A stretch of 64,000 bases of DNA from contig JAJFHD010000090.1 of the NCBI GenBank assembly GCA_021775805.1, positions 186,001 through 250,000 on the forward strand, given 5' to 3'. Origin of the DNA: Alphaproteobacteria bacterium (GTDB lineage: Bacteria > Pseudomonadota > Alphaproteobacteria > Rhizobiales > JAJFHC01). Both the position numbers and the translations under genes were made by a program. Shown here piece by piece: positions 45,432 to 54,061 of this stretch; position 1 is the first letter of the stretch, and each line of letters starts with the position of its first letter. The notes under the pieces are model-generated. The model ran no database searches. It saw only the letters and a list, made by a program, of their open reading frames with translations, and had not been told where the DNA came from.

Positions 45432-45444
45432 TCGTTTGTGCCGA
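45432..45444. promoter_or_regulatory. candidate LysR box (T-N11-A)
   Basis: TCGTTTGTGCCGA has the T-N11-A layout with inverted ends (GTCG and CGAC at 45431-45445). It lies in the 133-base divergent spacer, 33 bases from the LysR start and about 90 from the Rieske gene start, in line with autoregulation and activation. A second palindrome, TATGCATA, lies at 45464-45471. Both are visual calls only. Confidence 0.35.
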
Positions 45445-45532
45445 CAATAACTTCACGGTAGCTTATGCATAGAGGGTTTGTCCAATCAGGCGACGGACGC
45501 CCTCAAGGGTGGCGGTGGCGAAGGAGGTACAG

Positions 45533-46672
45533 ATGAATATTCCTATATTGCGGTTGGCCGAAGGGGACGCGCCATTTTGCGGCGATCCCAGGCAATCACA
45601 CACAATTCCCGCACGCTTCTATTTCGACCGGCAAATCTTCGATCTCGAAAAAGAAGCCATATTCTATCGCTCCTGGTGGTGTGCAGGCCACAAGAGCCAG
45701 GTGGCCGATCCGGGGTGCTACATCACCACGCAGATCCACGACCAGAGTGTATTTGTCGGGCGCACCCGCAGCGGCGAACTCCGTGCCTTCTATAATGTCT
45801 GCCAGCATCGCGGTCATGAACTGCTGACCGGGTCGGGCAGGGCAAACCTGATCGTGTGCCCTTACCATGCCTGGGCATATGATTTTGACGGCACACTCAA
45901 GGCCGCACGCAATACCGATGACATGGAAAACTTCAGAAAATGCGACTTCTCCCTGAAGCCGGTACGAGTCGAGGAGTTTTGCGGCTTTGTCTTTGTCAAC
46001 CTCGATCCTGACGCGGCCACACTGAAAGAACAGACCGGCGATCTCGAAGAAGAGATCCGCCATTACGCACCGCAGATCGATACTCTGGCATTTGCCCGGC
46101 GCGACACTTACGATGTGGACTGCAACTGGAAGGTCATGATCGACAACTTCCTGGAATGCTATCATTGCCACACCGCGCACAAGGATTTTGTCGACCTCGT
46201 CGACATGGATAGTTACTCCACGAAAACCCATCAGCTCTACTCGAGCCAAGTATCCAACGCGGCACGGTCTACCGAGAATAATGCCTATTCCTTCAAAAAG
46301 GGTGAGGTCGACTTCGGCTATGCCGGCTGGTTCCTCTGGCCCAACCTGACGATCTGGGTCTATCCGGGCGAACCGAATATCTCTACCCTTCAGATCATAC
46401 CGGCGGGACCGGAACGGACCATAGAGTACCAGGACTGGTTCGTGCCGGAAGGCAAGGTGACCGGACAGCTGAAGGACGCCATCGAGTATCAGCGTGACGT
46501 GCTGCAGCCTGAGGACATATCCCTTTGTCTGTCGGTGCAGAAAGGGCTGAGATCGAAGGGTTACAACCAGGGGCGTTTCGTCGTCGACAAAACCAAGTCG
46601 GAACTCAGTGAGCATGCTGTTCACCACTTTCAGAAGTTGGTCGTCGACGCGCTGGGAGCTGAGCTGTCGTGA
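45533..46672 (+). CDS. Rieske non-heme iron oxygenase, alpha subunit (quaternary-amine type)
   Basis: Protein of 379 residues. The Rieske 2Fe-2S ligands are C90, H92, C109 and H112 (CQHRG and CPYHAW). The mononuclear iron site is in DNFLECYHCHTAH with H211 and H216. Glu208 stands where most ring-hydroxylating oxygenases have the bridging Asp, as in CntA and related oxygenases of quaternary ammonium compounds. This suggests monooxygenation or demethylation of an N-methylated substrate such as carnitine, betaine or choline. I use the ATG at 45533 (GGAGGTACAG upstream). No reductase or ferredoxin gene is adjacent. Its paralogue follows after 32 bases. Confidence 0.9.
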   Translation: MNIPILRLAEGDAPFCGDPRQSHTIPARFYFDRQIFDLEKEAIFYRSWWCAGHKSQVADPGCYITTQIHDQSVFVGRTRSGELRAFYNVCQHRGHELLTGSGRANLIVCPYHAWAYDFDGTLKAARNTDDMENFRKCDFSLKPVRVEEFCGFVFVNLDPDAATLKEQTGDLEEEIRHYAPQIDTLAFARRDTYDVDCNWKVMIDNFLECYHCHTAHKDFVDLVDMDSYSTKTHQLYSSQVSNAARSTENNAYSFKKGEVDFGYAGWFLWPNLTIWVYPGEPNISTLQIIPAGPERTIEYQDWFVPEGKVTGQLKDAIEYQRDVLQPEDISLCLSVQKGLRSKGYNQGRFVVDKTKSELSEHAVHHFQKLVVDALGAELS

Positions 46673-46704
46673 AAGAGTGACTTCAAACCGTCGGGAGACT
46701 TGGC

Positions 46705-47835
46705 ATGGCCAACGCTTATGAATTGCCGGACTTAACGATTGATCGCTTCGATGTGGATCCCGAGTTGTCCTATACAATGCCCGCGAACCTCTATGTCGAT
46801 GAAGAGGCATTGGAACGCGAAAAGTCCGCGATCTTTTACCGGCAGTGGATCTATGTCGGTCATGCGGGCAGCCTTTCTGATCCGGGCGCGTTTGTGACGG
46901 CTGACATCCTTGGCCAGAATATCTTTGTCATCAGGGCAAAGGATGGCGATCTCCGGGCCTTCTACAACGTTTGCCAGCATCGCGGCCATGAGTTGCTGAA
47001 GGGTTCAGGGCGGATCAAGAACGTCATCACCTGTCCCTATCACGCCTGGGCCTATGGCGATGACGGCAGGCTGGTAACGGCCCGGCTTTGCGAGGGGCTG
47101 AAGGCATTTGACAAGAACGACTTCGGTCTCCGGGCGATCCGGGTCGAGGCCTTCTGTGGGTTTGTCTTCGTCAATCTCGATCCCGATGCGGCACCAATGT
47201 CGGATCACTATCCGGGTCTGGAAAGCGCGGTGCGCCAGTTCTGTCCCGATGTTGACGGCCTGCAACAGGCGCGGGCTGTCGAGTTTGACATCAAGGGCAA
47301 CTGGAAGAACGTCGGCGATAATCTTCTCGAATGTTACCACTGCGCGCCCAGCCACCATGCGTTTGTCGACCTCGTCGACATGGACAGTTATGTCGTCGAG
47401 ACCCACCGGAACTGGTCCATACAACATGGCCATTGCCGGCCCGCCAATGCAGCCTATGAATTCGAGGACGTGGGCGAACCCCAGAACTTCTCGACCATAT
47501 TTGTCTGGCCGTGTTTGGCCTTCGTAACCTTTGCCGGTGCCCAGGGCGTCGCCATGTTTTCGTTTCTGCCCCTGGCGGCGGAACTGACCCATCAGGAGTT
47601 TACTTACTACGCGCCCGACGATCAGATGACCAAAACGGAGAACGCCGTTATGGGCTATTTCAATGATGTACTTGGGCCAGAGGATGTCGGGCTGGTGGAA
47701 AGTGTGCAGCGGGGTCTCAAGTCGCGGGGCTATCATCAGGGACGATTCGTCATCGATGCGGAACGAAGCCACACAAGCGAGCATGCGGTCCACCATTTCC
47801 ACGCTCTGGTCATGAGTGCGCTCGGGTCGGCTTGA
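46705..47835 (+). CDS. Rieske non-heme iron oxygenase, second alpha subunit
   Basis: Protein of 376 residues and a clear paralogue of the preceding protein. The Rieske ligands are C90, H92, C110 and H113. The catalytic site DNLLECYHCAPSHH has H212 and H217 and again Glu (residue 209) in the bridging position. Sequence runs such as AFYNVCQHRGHELL, CGFVFVNLDPDAA and FVDLVDMDSY are the same or almost the same in both copies, whereas the substrate-pocket region (about residues 235-330) differs. Different substrates, or an alpha-alpha' hetero-oligomer, are both possible. CGGGAGACTTGGC precedes the ATG. Likely operon with its neighbour and perhaps the aldolase. Confidence 0.9.
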   Translation: MANAYELPDLTIDRFDVDPELSYTMPANLYVDEEALEREKSAIFYRQWIYVGHAGSLSDPGAFVTADILGQNIFVIRAKDGDLRAFYNVCQHRGHELLKGSGRIKNVITCPYHAWAYGDDGRLVTARLCEGLKAFDKNDFGLRAIRVEAFCGFVFVNLDPDAAPMSDHYPGLESAVRQFCPDVDGLQQARAVEFDIKGNWKNVGDNLLECYHCAPSHHAFVDLVDMDSYVVETHRNWSIQHGHCRPANAAYEFEDVGEPQNFSTIFVWPCLAFVTFAGAQGVAMFSFLPLAAELTHQEFTYYAPDDQMTKTENAVMGYFNDVLGPEDVGLVESVQRGLKSRGYHQGRFVIDAERSHTSEHAVHHFHALVMSALGSA

Positions 47836-47963
47836 CGCTCGTCTGTCGCGATATGCAACGGGCTTGACGGAGCGTATCGTGAAACCGTAGCGTGCCGGTG
47901 TACTCGGGAATGTTCGATGATCACCCGTTTGGGAGCGGTCAGGCACTGATTGGAGTAGGGTCC

Positions 47964-48728
47964 ATGGCATCAAATGTGGAAAGCATCTCTCAACCGCGCA
48001 TGTCAGAAGGCGAATGGCAGGCGAGAGTCGAATTGGCTGCCCTGCACAGGCTCTATGTACGGTTCGGCTGGACCGATCTGATCTATACGCACATCTCCGC
48101 GCGCGTTCCCGGTGAACCGCAGCAGTATCTCATTAAACGCGACGGTCTGCTGTTTCATGAAGTCACGGCCTCGAACCTGCTGCGGGTTGATTTCGACGGC
48201 AATGTTATGTCCGGCGACGAGCCCTACAATCAGGCCGGGCACCTTATCCACACCGCAATTTTGAAGGCGCGCCCCGACGTTAACGTTGCGGCTCACACGC
48301 ATTCGCGCGCTGGCGCTGCCGTGTCCGCCATGAAGTGCGGTGTGTTGCCTTTGTCCCAGCATGCCAACATTTTGCTGCCGACAATCGCCTATCATGAGTA
48401 TCAGGACGTCACCAATGAGGCGGGCGAGTGTGAAGCCCTTGCCCGTGATATGGCGGACAAGTTCATAATGGTCATGCACAACCACGGGTTACTGGCGTGC
48501 GGCAGGACGACTGCAGAGGCATTCTACTATCTGTACTTTGTCGAAATGGCCTGCAAAATTCAGGTCGACGTCCTTGCGTCGGGCCAGGAAGCCATCGTGC
48601 CGTCGGAGCAGATCGTTCAGGATCTGTATGAATCTGCTGGCGCACCCGGTGAGGAGCCAAAGGGCGCGCGGGTGTGGGCACCTATGCTTCGCTTGCTTGA
48701 CGAAACCGATGACAGTTACCGTCACTGA
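47964..48728 (+). CDS. class II aldolase/adducin family protein
   Basis: Protein of 254 residues. The metal-site motif is VAAHTHSRAGAAVSAM with two His, and the third His is in VMHNHGLLACG. The N-terminal GWTDLIYTHISARVPGE and the LLFHEVTASNLLRVD blocks are the usual fold elements of fuculose/ribulose phosphate aldolase relatives that act on non-sugar carbonyls or stay uncharacterised. The ATG at 47964 has GGAGTAGGGTCC upstream; the frame runs back to 47892. It follows the second Rieske gene by 128 bases on the same strand, so a pathway link is likely but not certain. Confidence 0.85.
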   Translation: MASNVESISQPRMSEGEWQARVELAALHRLYVRFGWTDLIYTHISARVPGEPQQYLIKRDGLLFHEVTASNLLRVDFDGNVMSGDEPYNQAGHLIHTAILKARPDVNVAAHTHSRAGAAVSAMKCGVLPLSQHANILLPTIAYHEYQDVTNEAGECEALARDMADKFIMVMHNHGLLACGRTTAEAFYYLYFVEMACKIQVDVLASGQEAIVPSEQIVQDLYESAGAPGEEPKGARVWAPMLRLLDETDDSYRH

Positions 48729-48989
48729 ATGCCGTCTGTTCTTCTGAAGCGCCTCTAATCCTGGAGGCGACCACACGCGGGAAACTCTCACGATTGAGAA
48801 CGGGGCAGTCGATCCCGCTCGAGCGACATCAAGACGTCCAAAGTCTGCGAATTTTCGAACTGGGTAGCAAGACCGACCTTTCCAGAACACACAATATTGC
48901 CCTTTCCGGAAAACGGTGGGTTTGTCCTAGACATCAATTGAACAAATGAGTAGATATAGTGACATAAAATAATCGAATGGATAGTTTTC

Positions 48990-49865
48990 ATGTATGCTCC
49001 GATGGAAAGCGAACTTCTGCGGACGCTGATTGCGGTTGCGGACACCGGCAGCTTTACGAACGCGGCAGAGCGCGTTGAACGAACTCAGTCCGCCGTTAGC
49101 ATGCAGATGAAAAAACTGGAGGCCATTGCCGGCAGGCCGCTATTTGACCGGCGGGCGCGTGGCGTCAGCCTGACATCTGACGGAGAAGCGCTCGTCGCCA
49201 GAGCCCGCCGGATCCTGTCATTGCTCGATCAGGCGACAGAAGCCTTGCGAACCAAGCCGTTGCACGGGGCCGTCAGGGTGGGTGTCCCTGAAGAATATAC
49301 TTCACCTGTTCTGCGCAACATCCTGACAAGATTCACACAAATTCATTCCGGCGTGCACGTCACAATTACCTGCGAAACCAGCGAGGAGCTCTTGGCGTCG
49401 TTGAGTGAGGGATCGCTTGACCTGGCGGTTGCTGTCGTTCCGGACACAGAGACGCCGGCCGAGGTGCTGGCCCATGATTCAACAGTCTGGGTGGCCGCGG
49501 CCCAACATCTTGCACAGGATCAGACGCCCGTTCCGATCGCTTTGTTTGAACAGGGGTGCTGGTGGCGTGACCCCGCCATTGAACAGCTCGAAACCTCAGG
49601 CAAGCCGTTTCGCGTCGCTTATGTCAGCCGCAGTCTCACCGGTATCCAGGCGGCGGTGTCGTCGGGGATTGCCATCGCAGCCATGAGCCAGAGCACAATG
49701 CCGCCTGACTCCAGAGCGTTGCGGGAACAGGACGGTTTCCCGCCATTGCGCGCATCGAGAGTGGTACTCCGGACAAACCCGGACAGGGACACACACGCTG
49801 TTCGGAGCCTCGCGCGGTCTATCCGAGAGGCGTTCGTATCGGCGCTTGTACCATCTGCCGCTTGA
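48990..49865 (+). CDS. LysR-type transcriptional regulator
   Basis: Protein of 291 residues. The N-terminal domain has the classical LysR helix-turn-helix (LLRTLIAVADTGSFTNAAERVERTQSAVSMQMKKLEAIAG), and the effector domain starts around residue 90 (GAVRVGVPEEYTS). It lies between the aldolase and the convergent VOC gene. A conspicuously AT-rich 261-base stretch before it should hold its promoter. It may regulate the oxygenase genes on either side. Confidence 0.9.
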   Translation: MYAPMESELLRTLIAVADTGSFTNAAERVERTQSAVSMQMKKLEAIAGRPLFDRRARGVSLTSDGEALVARARRILSLLDQATEALRTKPLHGAVRVGVPEEYTSPVLRNILTRFTQIHSGVHVTITCETSEELLASLSEGSLDLAVAVVPDTETPAEVLAHDSTVWVAAAQHLAQDQTPVPIALFEQGCWWRDPAIEQLETSGKPFRVAYVSRSLTGIQAAVSSGIAIAAMSQSTMPPDSRALREQDGFPPLRASRVVLRTNPDRDTHAVRSLARSIREAFVSALVPSAA

Positions 49866-49917
49866 ACTGGTTGGCCCCCGGCGATTACGGCGACGGATTT
49901 TTGTCGGATCCCATGAT

Positions 49918-50277
49918 CTACGTTTCCGTCCAGACCGCAAGTTCATATCCGTCCAGGTCTTTGAAATGGAACCGGTGGCCGCCGGGAAACTCGAAGATCG
50001 GTTTGACGATCACGCCGCCAGCTTCTTCTACCCGACTTTTGAGATTCGACAGGTCTGTCCCGTAAAGGACAACCAGAGGACCGCCCGGTGCCGGTTCCAG
50101 ACTTGCGTCGAAACCACCCTTCATATGACCGTCGCAGAACTCGCAGTAAGTCGGTCCGAAATCCGTAAATGTCCAGCCAAAGACCTGCCCGTAGAAATTC
50201 TTTGACCGGGCGGTATCGGCCACATTGAACTCGATGTAATTGATGCAACGGTCGTGGTTGATAATCTCGGTTGTCAC
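49918..50277 (-). CDS. VOC family protein
   Basis: Protein of 119 residues, a single vicinal oxygen chelate domain made of two beta-alpha-beta-beta-beta units: INYIEFNVADTARSKNFYGQVFGW and FHFKDLDGYELAVW. Metal ligands would be the Glu of the first block and the Glu near the C terminus. Members include glyoxalase- and antibiotic-resistance-like enzymes and extradiol dioxygenases; the exact activity is unknown. A GTG start follows GGAGACCCAA. It is the last minus-strand gene of the PhyH/desaturase/betC run, though a 122-base gap separates it. Confidence 0.82.
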   Translation of the reverse strand: MTTEIINHDRCINYIEFNVADTARSKNFYGQVFGWTFTDFGPTYCEFCDGHMKGGFDASLEPAPGGPLVVLYGTDLSNLKSRVEEAGGVIVKPIFEFPGGHRFHFKDLDGYELAVWTET

Positions 50278-50399
50278 TTGGGTCTCCGTTCAGTTCTCGT
50301 ATGCTTTAATGTCGGCGCGTTGGGCGGGGTCGTGACCGCGCCTGTTGCCTGTCGCTCGTCATCCAGATATGGGGTTTCAAATCGTCAGTAACGGGCGCC

Positions 50400-51455
50400 C
50401 TATGTGGGAGCACTGTCTTCTTCCATGACAAGCCCGGCAAACCGTCGGCGCTTGGTTTGCACCCGATTTCCGCGCCTGTCTTCATCATCCGACAAGGATG
50501 ACGCCATGCGCAAAACGTTCAGATAGCCTGTCGTCTTTTCAACACGATGACCCTGCGGACCGGCTTGGATGAATCGGTGCAGCTTAGCCAGATTGTAGCA
50601 CGGCACCCACATCAAAAGATGATGCTCCACATGGTAATTGACCCAATAGGGCGCCAGGAAGATCCGCTCCAGTGTATTTGCCATTGTGGTTCTGGCATTG
50701 CGGAACGGGTCGCTGTCGTCGGGAACCATTGCGTGTTCTGCGATGTTGCGGATTCTCAGAACCAGCTGATAGGTCGTGAGCAACGGGATGAGCCAGAGTG
50801 CCGGGTAGAGCCACCAGTAACCGGCGAGCGACAGGATTGCCAGCAGGAGGGTGTTGATTGCCAACGGGCCGCCCAGCGACTCCAGGAAATGGCGCCGGCG
50901 GCGCTCTGCCGGCCACTCCGGTTTTCCAAACCCCGCCTGGATCTGGGCCAATCGTTGACTAAGTCCGGTTTGACCCGAAAGGTCGCGCAGGAATTTCCGC
51001 ATGAGGCTCTTGCGTGTCACCGGAAACGGCGCGCTCAACACCAGATCGGGATCGTCAGGCTGTTGTGTCCGGGCGTGGTGTTTGAGGTGATACGTGCGAT
51101 AAACACCGGTGTCTGCAAAAGTGGGCCAGGCGCAAAGCCACTGACTGACGGTGTTGTTGGCTTGGCGGTTGTCAAGCAGAAGTCCATGCGCCGCATCGTG
51201 AACGAGGATCGACAATCCCAGCTGGCGGCCACCGATAATGAAGGCGCAGACCAGGAAAGTTACCGGATTGGTCCAGATCGCAAACACCACCATGGCAGCA
51301 ACGATGATTGCCCAGGCGTGAAACACCAGCCAGAGACCGCGCAGGTTAGAGCGTGCCCGGACCTGGGCAAGTTGTTCGTCACTGACAAGGTCTTTTGCGC
51401 GGACATTCACGGTCGTTGGTGTTCCGTTGTTTCGATTCCACTTAGTCGATTGCAC
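50400..51455 (-). CDS. membrane fatty acid desaturase
   Basis: Protein of 351 residues with four predicted membrane helices. The three histidine boxes of membrane diiron desaturases are present: HDAAH, HLKHHARTQ and HVEHH. It would introduce a double bond or hydroxyl into an acyl chain or other hydrocarbon part using O2 and an electron donor. It begins with a GTG that directly follows the TGA of the PhyH gene, so translation is coupled. Pairing with a PhyH oxygenase is unusual and suggests two oxidations on one substrate (inference). Confidence 0.88.
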   Translation of the reverse strand: MQSTKWNRNNGTPTTVNVRAKDLVSDEQLAQVRARSNLRGLWLVFHAWAIIVAAMVVFAIWTNPVTFLVCAFIIGGRQLGLSILVHDAAHGLLLDNRQANNTVSQWLCAWPTFADTGVYRTYHLKHHARTQQPDDPDLVLSAPFPVTRKSLMRKFLRDLSGQTGLSQRLAQIQAGFGKPEWPAERRRRHFLESLGGPLAINTLLLAILSLAGYWWLYPALWLIPLLTTYQLVLRIRNIAEHAMVPDDSDPFRNARTTMANTLERIFLAPYWVNYHVEHHLLMWVPCYNLAKLHRFIQAGPQGHRVEKTTGYLNVLRMASSLSDDEDRRGNRVQTKRRRFAGLVMEEDSAPT

Positions 51456-52292
51456 TCAGAGGCGTTGTGTTTTCCTGTCGGCGCCGTGATACAGAATTTC
51501 GCGCACGGCAGCCGATGCGCGCTCATGGAACGCGACCGCTTCCATGTCGAAATCACATGCAGGTCTCGGCGTGTGCTCGAAGTTGCCGTGCCGGTCCGCG
51601 CCACGCACAAGAGCCGCACTGTCCCAGTTGCCGACCGCCTGGTAAGCGGAGGTGGGCATGTAGTGCATGGAAACACCAATGCGCCGGTCACTCGATCTGT
51701 TGGGCCCGGATGCATGCGCCAGCTTGATGTTATGCATTGACATCGACCCTGGAACAAGCGGCATGGACACGGCCTTTGACTCGTCGACGTCCACCGCAAT
51801 TTCCTGTCCGCGCGTCAGCATGTTTGCCTGATCGTAACGGTCCTCATGGGCGAGAGTGTCACCCTTGTGGGTGCCGGGCATGACCCGCATGCAACCGCTT
51901 TCCTCCGATGCCGGCGAAAGGGCAATCCAAGCCGTAATGACGTCGCCGCCTTTCAGCCCCCAATAGGTCACGTCCTGATGCCAAGAGACATAACTGTCCG
52001 TATTGGCATTCTTGATCCAGAACAGGGTGTTCCAGCACAGGATGTCCGGCCCGAGGATGTCTGCCATGGGATCCACCACGCGGGGGTCGCGGATGAGGTC
52101 GTCCAGCCATTTGAACAGGAGGTGGCCCTTGTTGCGCTGTTCGGGATGGAGCGCGCCACCCTGAGCGGCTTCCACCCCTTCCAGTTGACGGCGCAAGTCG
52201 GCTACTTCCGTGTCGGAAAGTACAGGAGTTGGGAAGTAGTATCCCTCCTCGTGAAACTGCGCGACAGCAGCTTCTGAAAGAACCTTTCCCAT
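51456..52292 (-). CDS. phytanoyl-CoA dioxygenase (PhyH) family protein
   Basis: Protein of 278 residues of the Fe(II)/2-oxoglutarate PhyH superfamily. The HxD iron motif is SWHQDVTYW, the distal His is in KLAHASGPNRSSDRR, and the following Arg binds 2-oxoglutarate. It would hydroxylate an unactivated carbon of a small molecule. I use the ATG at 52292, which has GAGAGGAAC upstream; the frame runs back to 52328. It is abutted by the desaturase gene with no spacing. Confidence 0.88.
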   Translation of the reverse strand: MGKVLSEAAVAQFHEEGYYFPTPVLSDTEVADLRRQLEGVEAAQGGALHPEQRNKGHLLFKWLDDLIRDPRVVDPMADILGPDILCWNTLFWIKNANTDSYVSWHQDVTYWGLKGGDVITAWIALSPASEESGCMRVMPGTHKGDTLAHEDRYDQANMLTRGQEIAVDVDESKAVSMPLVPGSMSMHNIKLAHASGPNRSSDRRIGVSMHYMPTSAYQAVGNWDSAALVRGADRHGNFEHTPRPACDFDMEAVAFHERASAAVREILYHGADRKTQRL

Positions 52293-52537
52293 GGTTAGTT
52301 CCTCTCTTAATACGCAACGGCTTGCCAATGTTAGACTGCGGCCATGGTATCACGGGTCATTTGGAACTGCACGAGGCTTCCGGAAACCGCCGAAATGGAA
52401 CCGGAAATAGGCAAGTCTGTGCGTTCCGCGACCGGCACGGGCGATCATTTCTGCGCTTGAATGCAAACTCTGAAAAACCATAAGACTGCTTTCCGTGGAG
52501 TCGACATCGTGCACCAACCTTCGGGCGTCACGGTGGG

Positions 52538-54061
52538 TCACTCTTTGTCCACCGGAATGTGTTCGAACGCCCATTCATTGTATCCCCGCTGGCCACGGTA
52601 CCAGGGTACAACGTCGCCAGGGTCCTCGCCGTAGTCCCAACTGATCCGGGCGCCTTGACCCATGGCGTCTTCTATCAGGCGTCGGCGGCGCTGGCTGAGC
52701 AGAACATCCTTTGTGATCTCGTCCGCATCCCAGGTTTCGCTTGCAAGCCGGCGGAAGATGGCAACGGTACGCTCCATATCCGGCCGTTCGGCGATGTTTT
52801 CAAGTTCATTGGGGTCCTCTTCCAGATCGAAACACAGATCCGGATCGGCGGAACTGGTGATGAACTTGAAACGTCCCCGCCGGATCATGAAAAGCGGCGC
52901 AAGCGTCATTTCGCTCAAATACTCCGCCAACACGGGGCGAATTTCGCTAACACCTTCCTGCCCGATGAAACGGGTGAGGTCGGTGCCGTCCAGTACATCG
53001 CTTGCATCATTCCAGTTGCCGTCGCTGGCGATCGACAGCAGGGTGGGCAATATATCGAGAAGCGACGAAAACGTCTCTACCCGGCCAGGTTTGTATCTTC
53101 CGGGTGCATGGATGATAAGGGGAACGCGCAGAGATTTCTCGAAAAACGTACGCTTGAACCACATCCCCCGTTCGCCAAGCATTTCGCCGTGATCGGACGT
53201 GAAGACGATGACCGTGTTGTCGCTCAACCCGGTGTCGTCGAGGGCGGTGAGCAGCTCGCCAATGCGATCGTCGATATAGCTGATCGAGCCGTAATAGGCG
53301 CGTTTTGCATTGGCGATCCACTCATCCGGATAACTCTTGTCAAGCATGCCCACAAGATCGAGAAGGCGCAGGGAATGGGCGTCATGGGCATCGCGCGGCA
53401 GCGCGCCGATTTCGGGCGCGGGCACGTTCAGACCGTCATAACGATCCCAGTGTTCCTTCAGGCAGAGATAGGGATCATGGGGATGCGTGAACGAGGCCTG
53501 CAGGAAAAACGGACGTTCATCGTTTGACCGGGCGATGTCGTAGATCTTCCGCACAGCCTTGAAGCAGACGTCGTCGTCATAGTCGATCTGCACCGACCGT
53601 CGGCATGGCCCGGCAATGCGCAAGGCGCGGTCGTCGTTTGGATCGCTACGGCCGGTGTCGGTCCAGTCAGCCGACCAGCTGAAGTCAGATGGGTAGATAT
53701 CGGTCGTCAGCCTTTCCTCGAAACCGTGCAGCTGATCCGGACCGACAAAATGCATCTTGCCGGAAAGGCAGGTCTGATACCCCTGTTCGCGCAGGTAATG
53801 GGCATAGGTGGGGATCGAACTTGGAAATTCCGAACCGTTGTCATATGCCCCGATTTTCGACGGCAACAACCCCGAGGCCATGGAAAACCGGGACGGTGCG
53901 CATAGGGGATAATTGCAATAGGCAGTGTCGAAGACCACACCTTCCTCTGCCAGACGATCGAGATGCGGTGATTGACAGACAGTATCGCCGTAGGCCCTGA
54001 GCGCCGATGCCGTAAGCTGGTCGGTTTGAATAAACAGAATGTTGGGGGGCCTGGCAGTCAT
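52538..54061 (-). CDS. betC: choline-sulfatase (BetC-like)
   Basis: Protein of 507 residues of the sulfatase superfamily. NYPLCAPSRFSM holds the CxPSR sequence in which Cys54 matures to formylglycine. The stretch from YDNGSEFPSSIPTYAHYLR to SGKMHFVGPDQLHGFEERLTTDIYP is almost diagnostic for choline-sulfatase. TSDHGEMLGERGMWFK supplies metal ligands. It would release choline and sulfate from choline-O-sulfate. The C terminus diverges from the BetC I recall, so a related sulfate ester is possible. The gene overlaps the upstream PhyH gene by four bases; betAB, betI and choline transporter genes are missing here. Confidence 0.85.
   Translation of the reverse strand: MTARPPNILFIQTDQLTASALRAYGDTVCQSPHLDRLAEEGVVFDTAYCNYPLCAPSRFSMASGLLPSKIGAYDNGSEFPSSIPTYAHYLREQGYQTCLSGKMHFVGPDQLHGFEERLTTDIYPSDFSWSADWTDTGRSDPNDDRALRIAGPCRRSVQIDYDDDVCFKAVRKIYDIARSNDERPFFLQASFTHPHDPYLCLKEHWDRYDGLNVPAPEIGALPRDAHDAHSLRLLDLVGMLDKSYPDEWIANAKRAYYGSISYIDDRIGELLTALDDTGLSDNTVIVFTSDHGEMLGERGMWFKRTFFEKSLRVPLIIHAPGRYKPGRVETFSSLLDILPTLLSIASDGNWNDASDVLDGTDLTRFIGQEGVSEIRPVLAEYLSEMTLAPLFMIRRGRFKFITSSADPDLCFDLEEDPNELENIAERPDMERTVAIFRRLASETWDADEITKDVLLSQRRRRLIEDAMGQGARISWDYGEDPGDVVPWYRGQRGYNEWAFEHIPVDKE

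Noticed and set aside
45596-46810. 404-residue open frame on the minus strand
   Set aside because: Antisense to the first Rieske oxygenase gene, whose cluster and iron ligands are all intact; no domain is seen in the antisense product.
45509-48728. Classical aromatic-ring dioxygenase pathway
   Set aside because: There is no beta subunit, ferredoxin or cis-diol dehydrogenase, and Glu replaces the bridging Asp at the iron site, which fits oxygenases of quaternary ammonium compounds better.
50547-51740. 397-residue open frame on the plus strand
   Set aside because: Antisense to the desaturase and PhyH genes, both with complete catalytic motifs.
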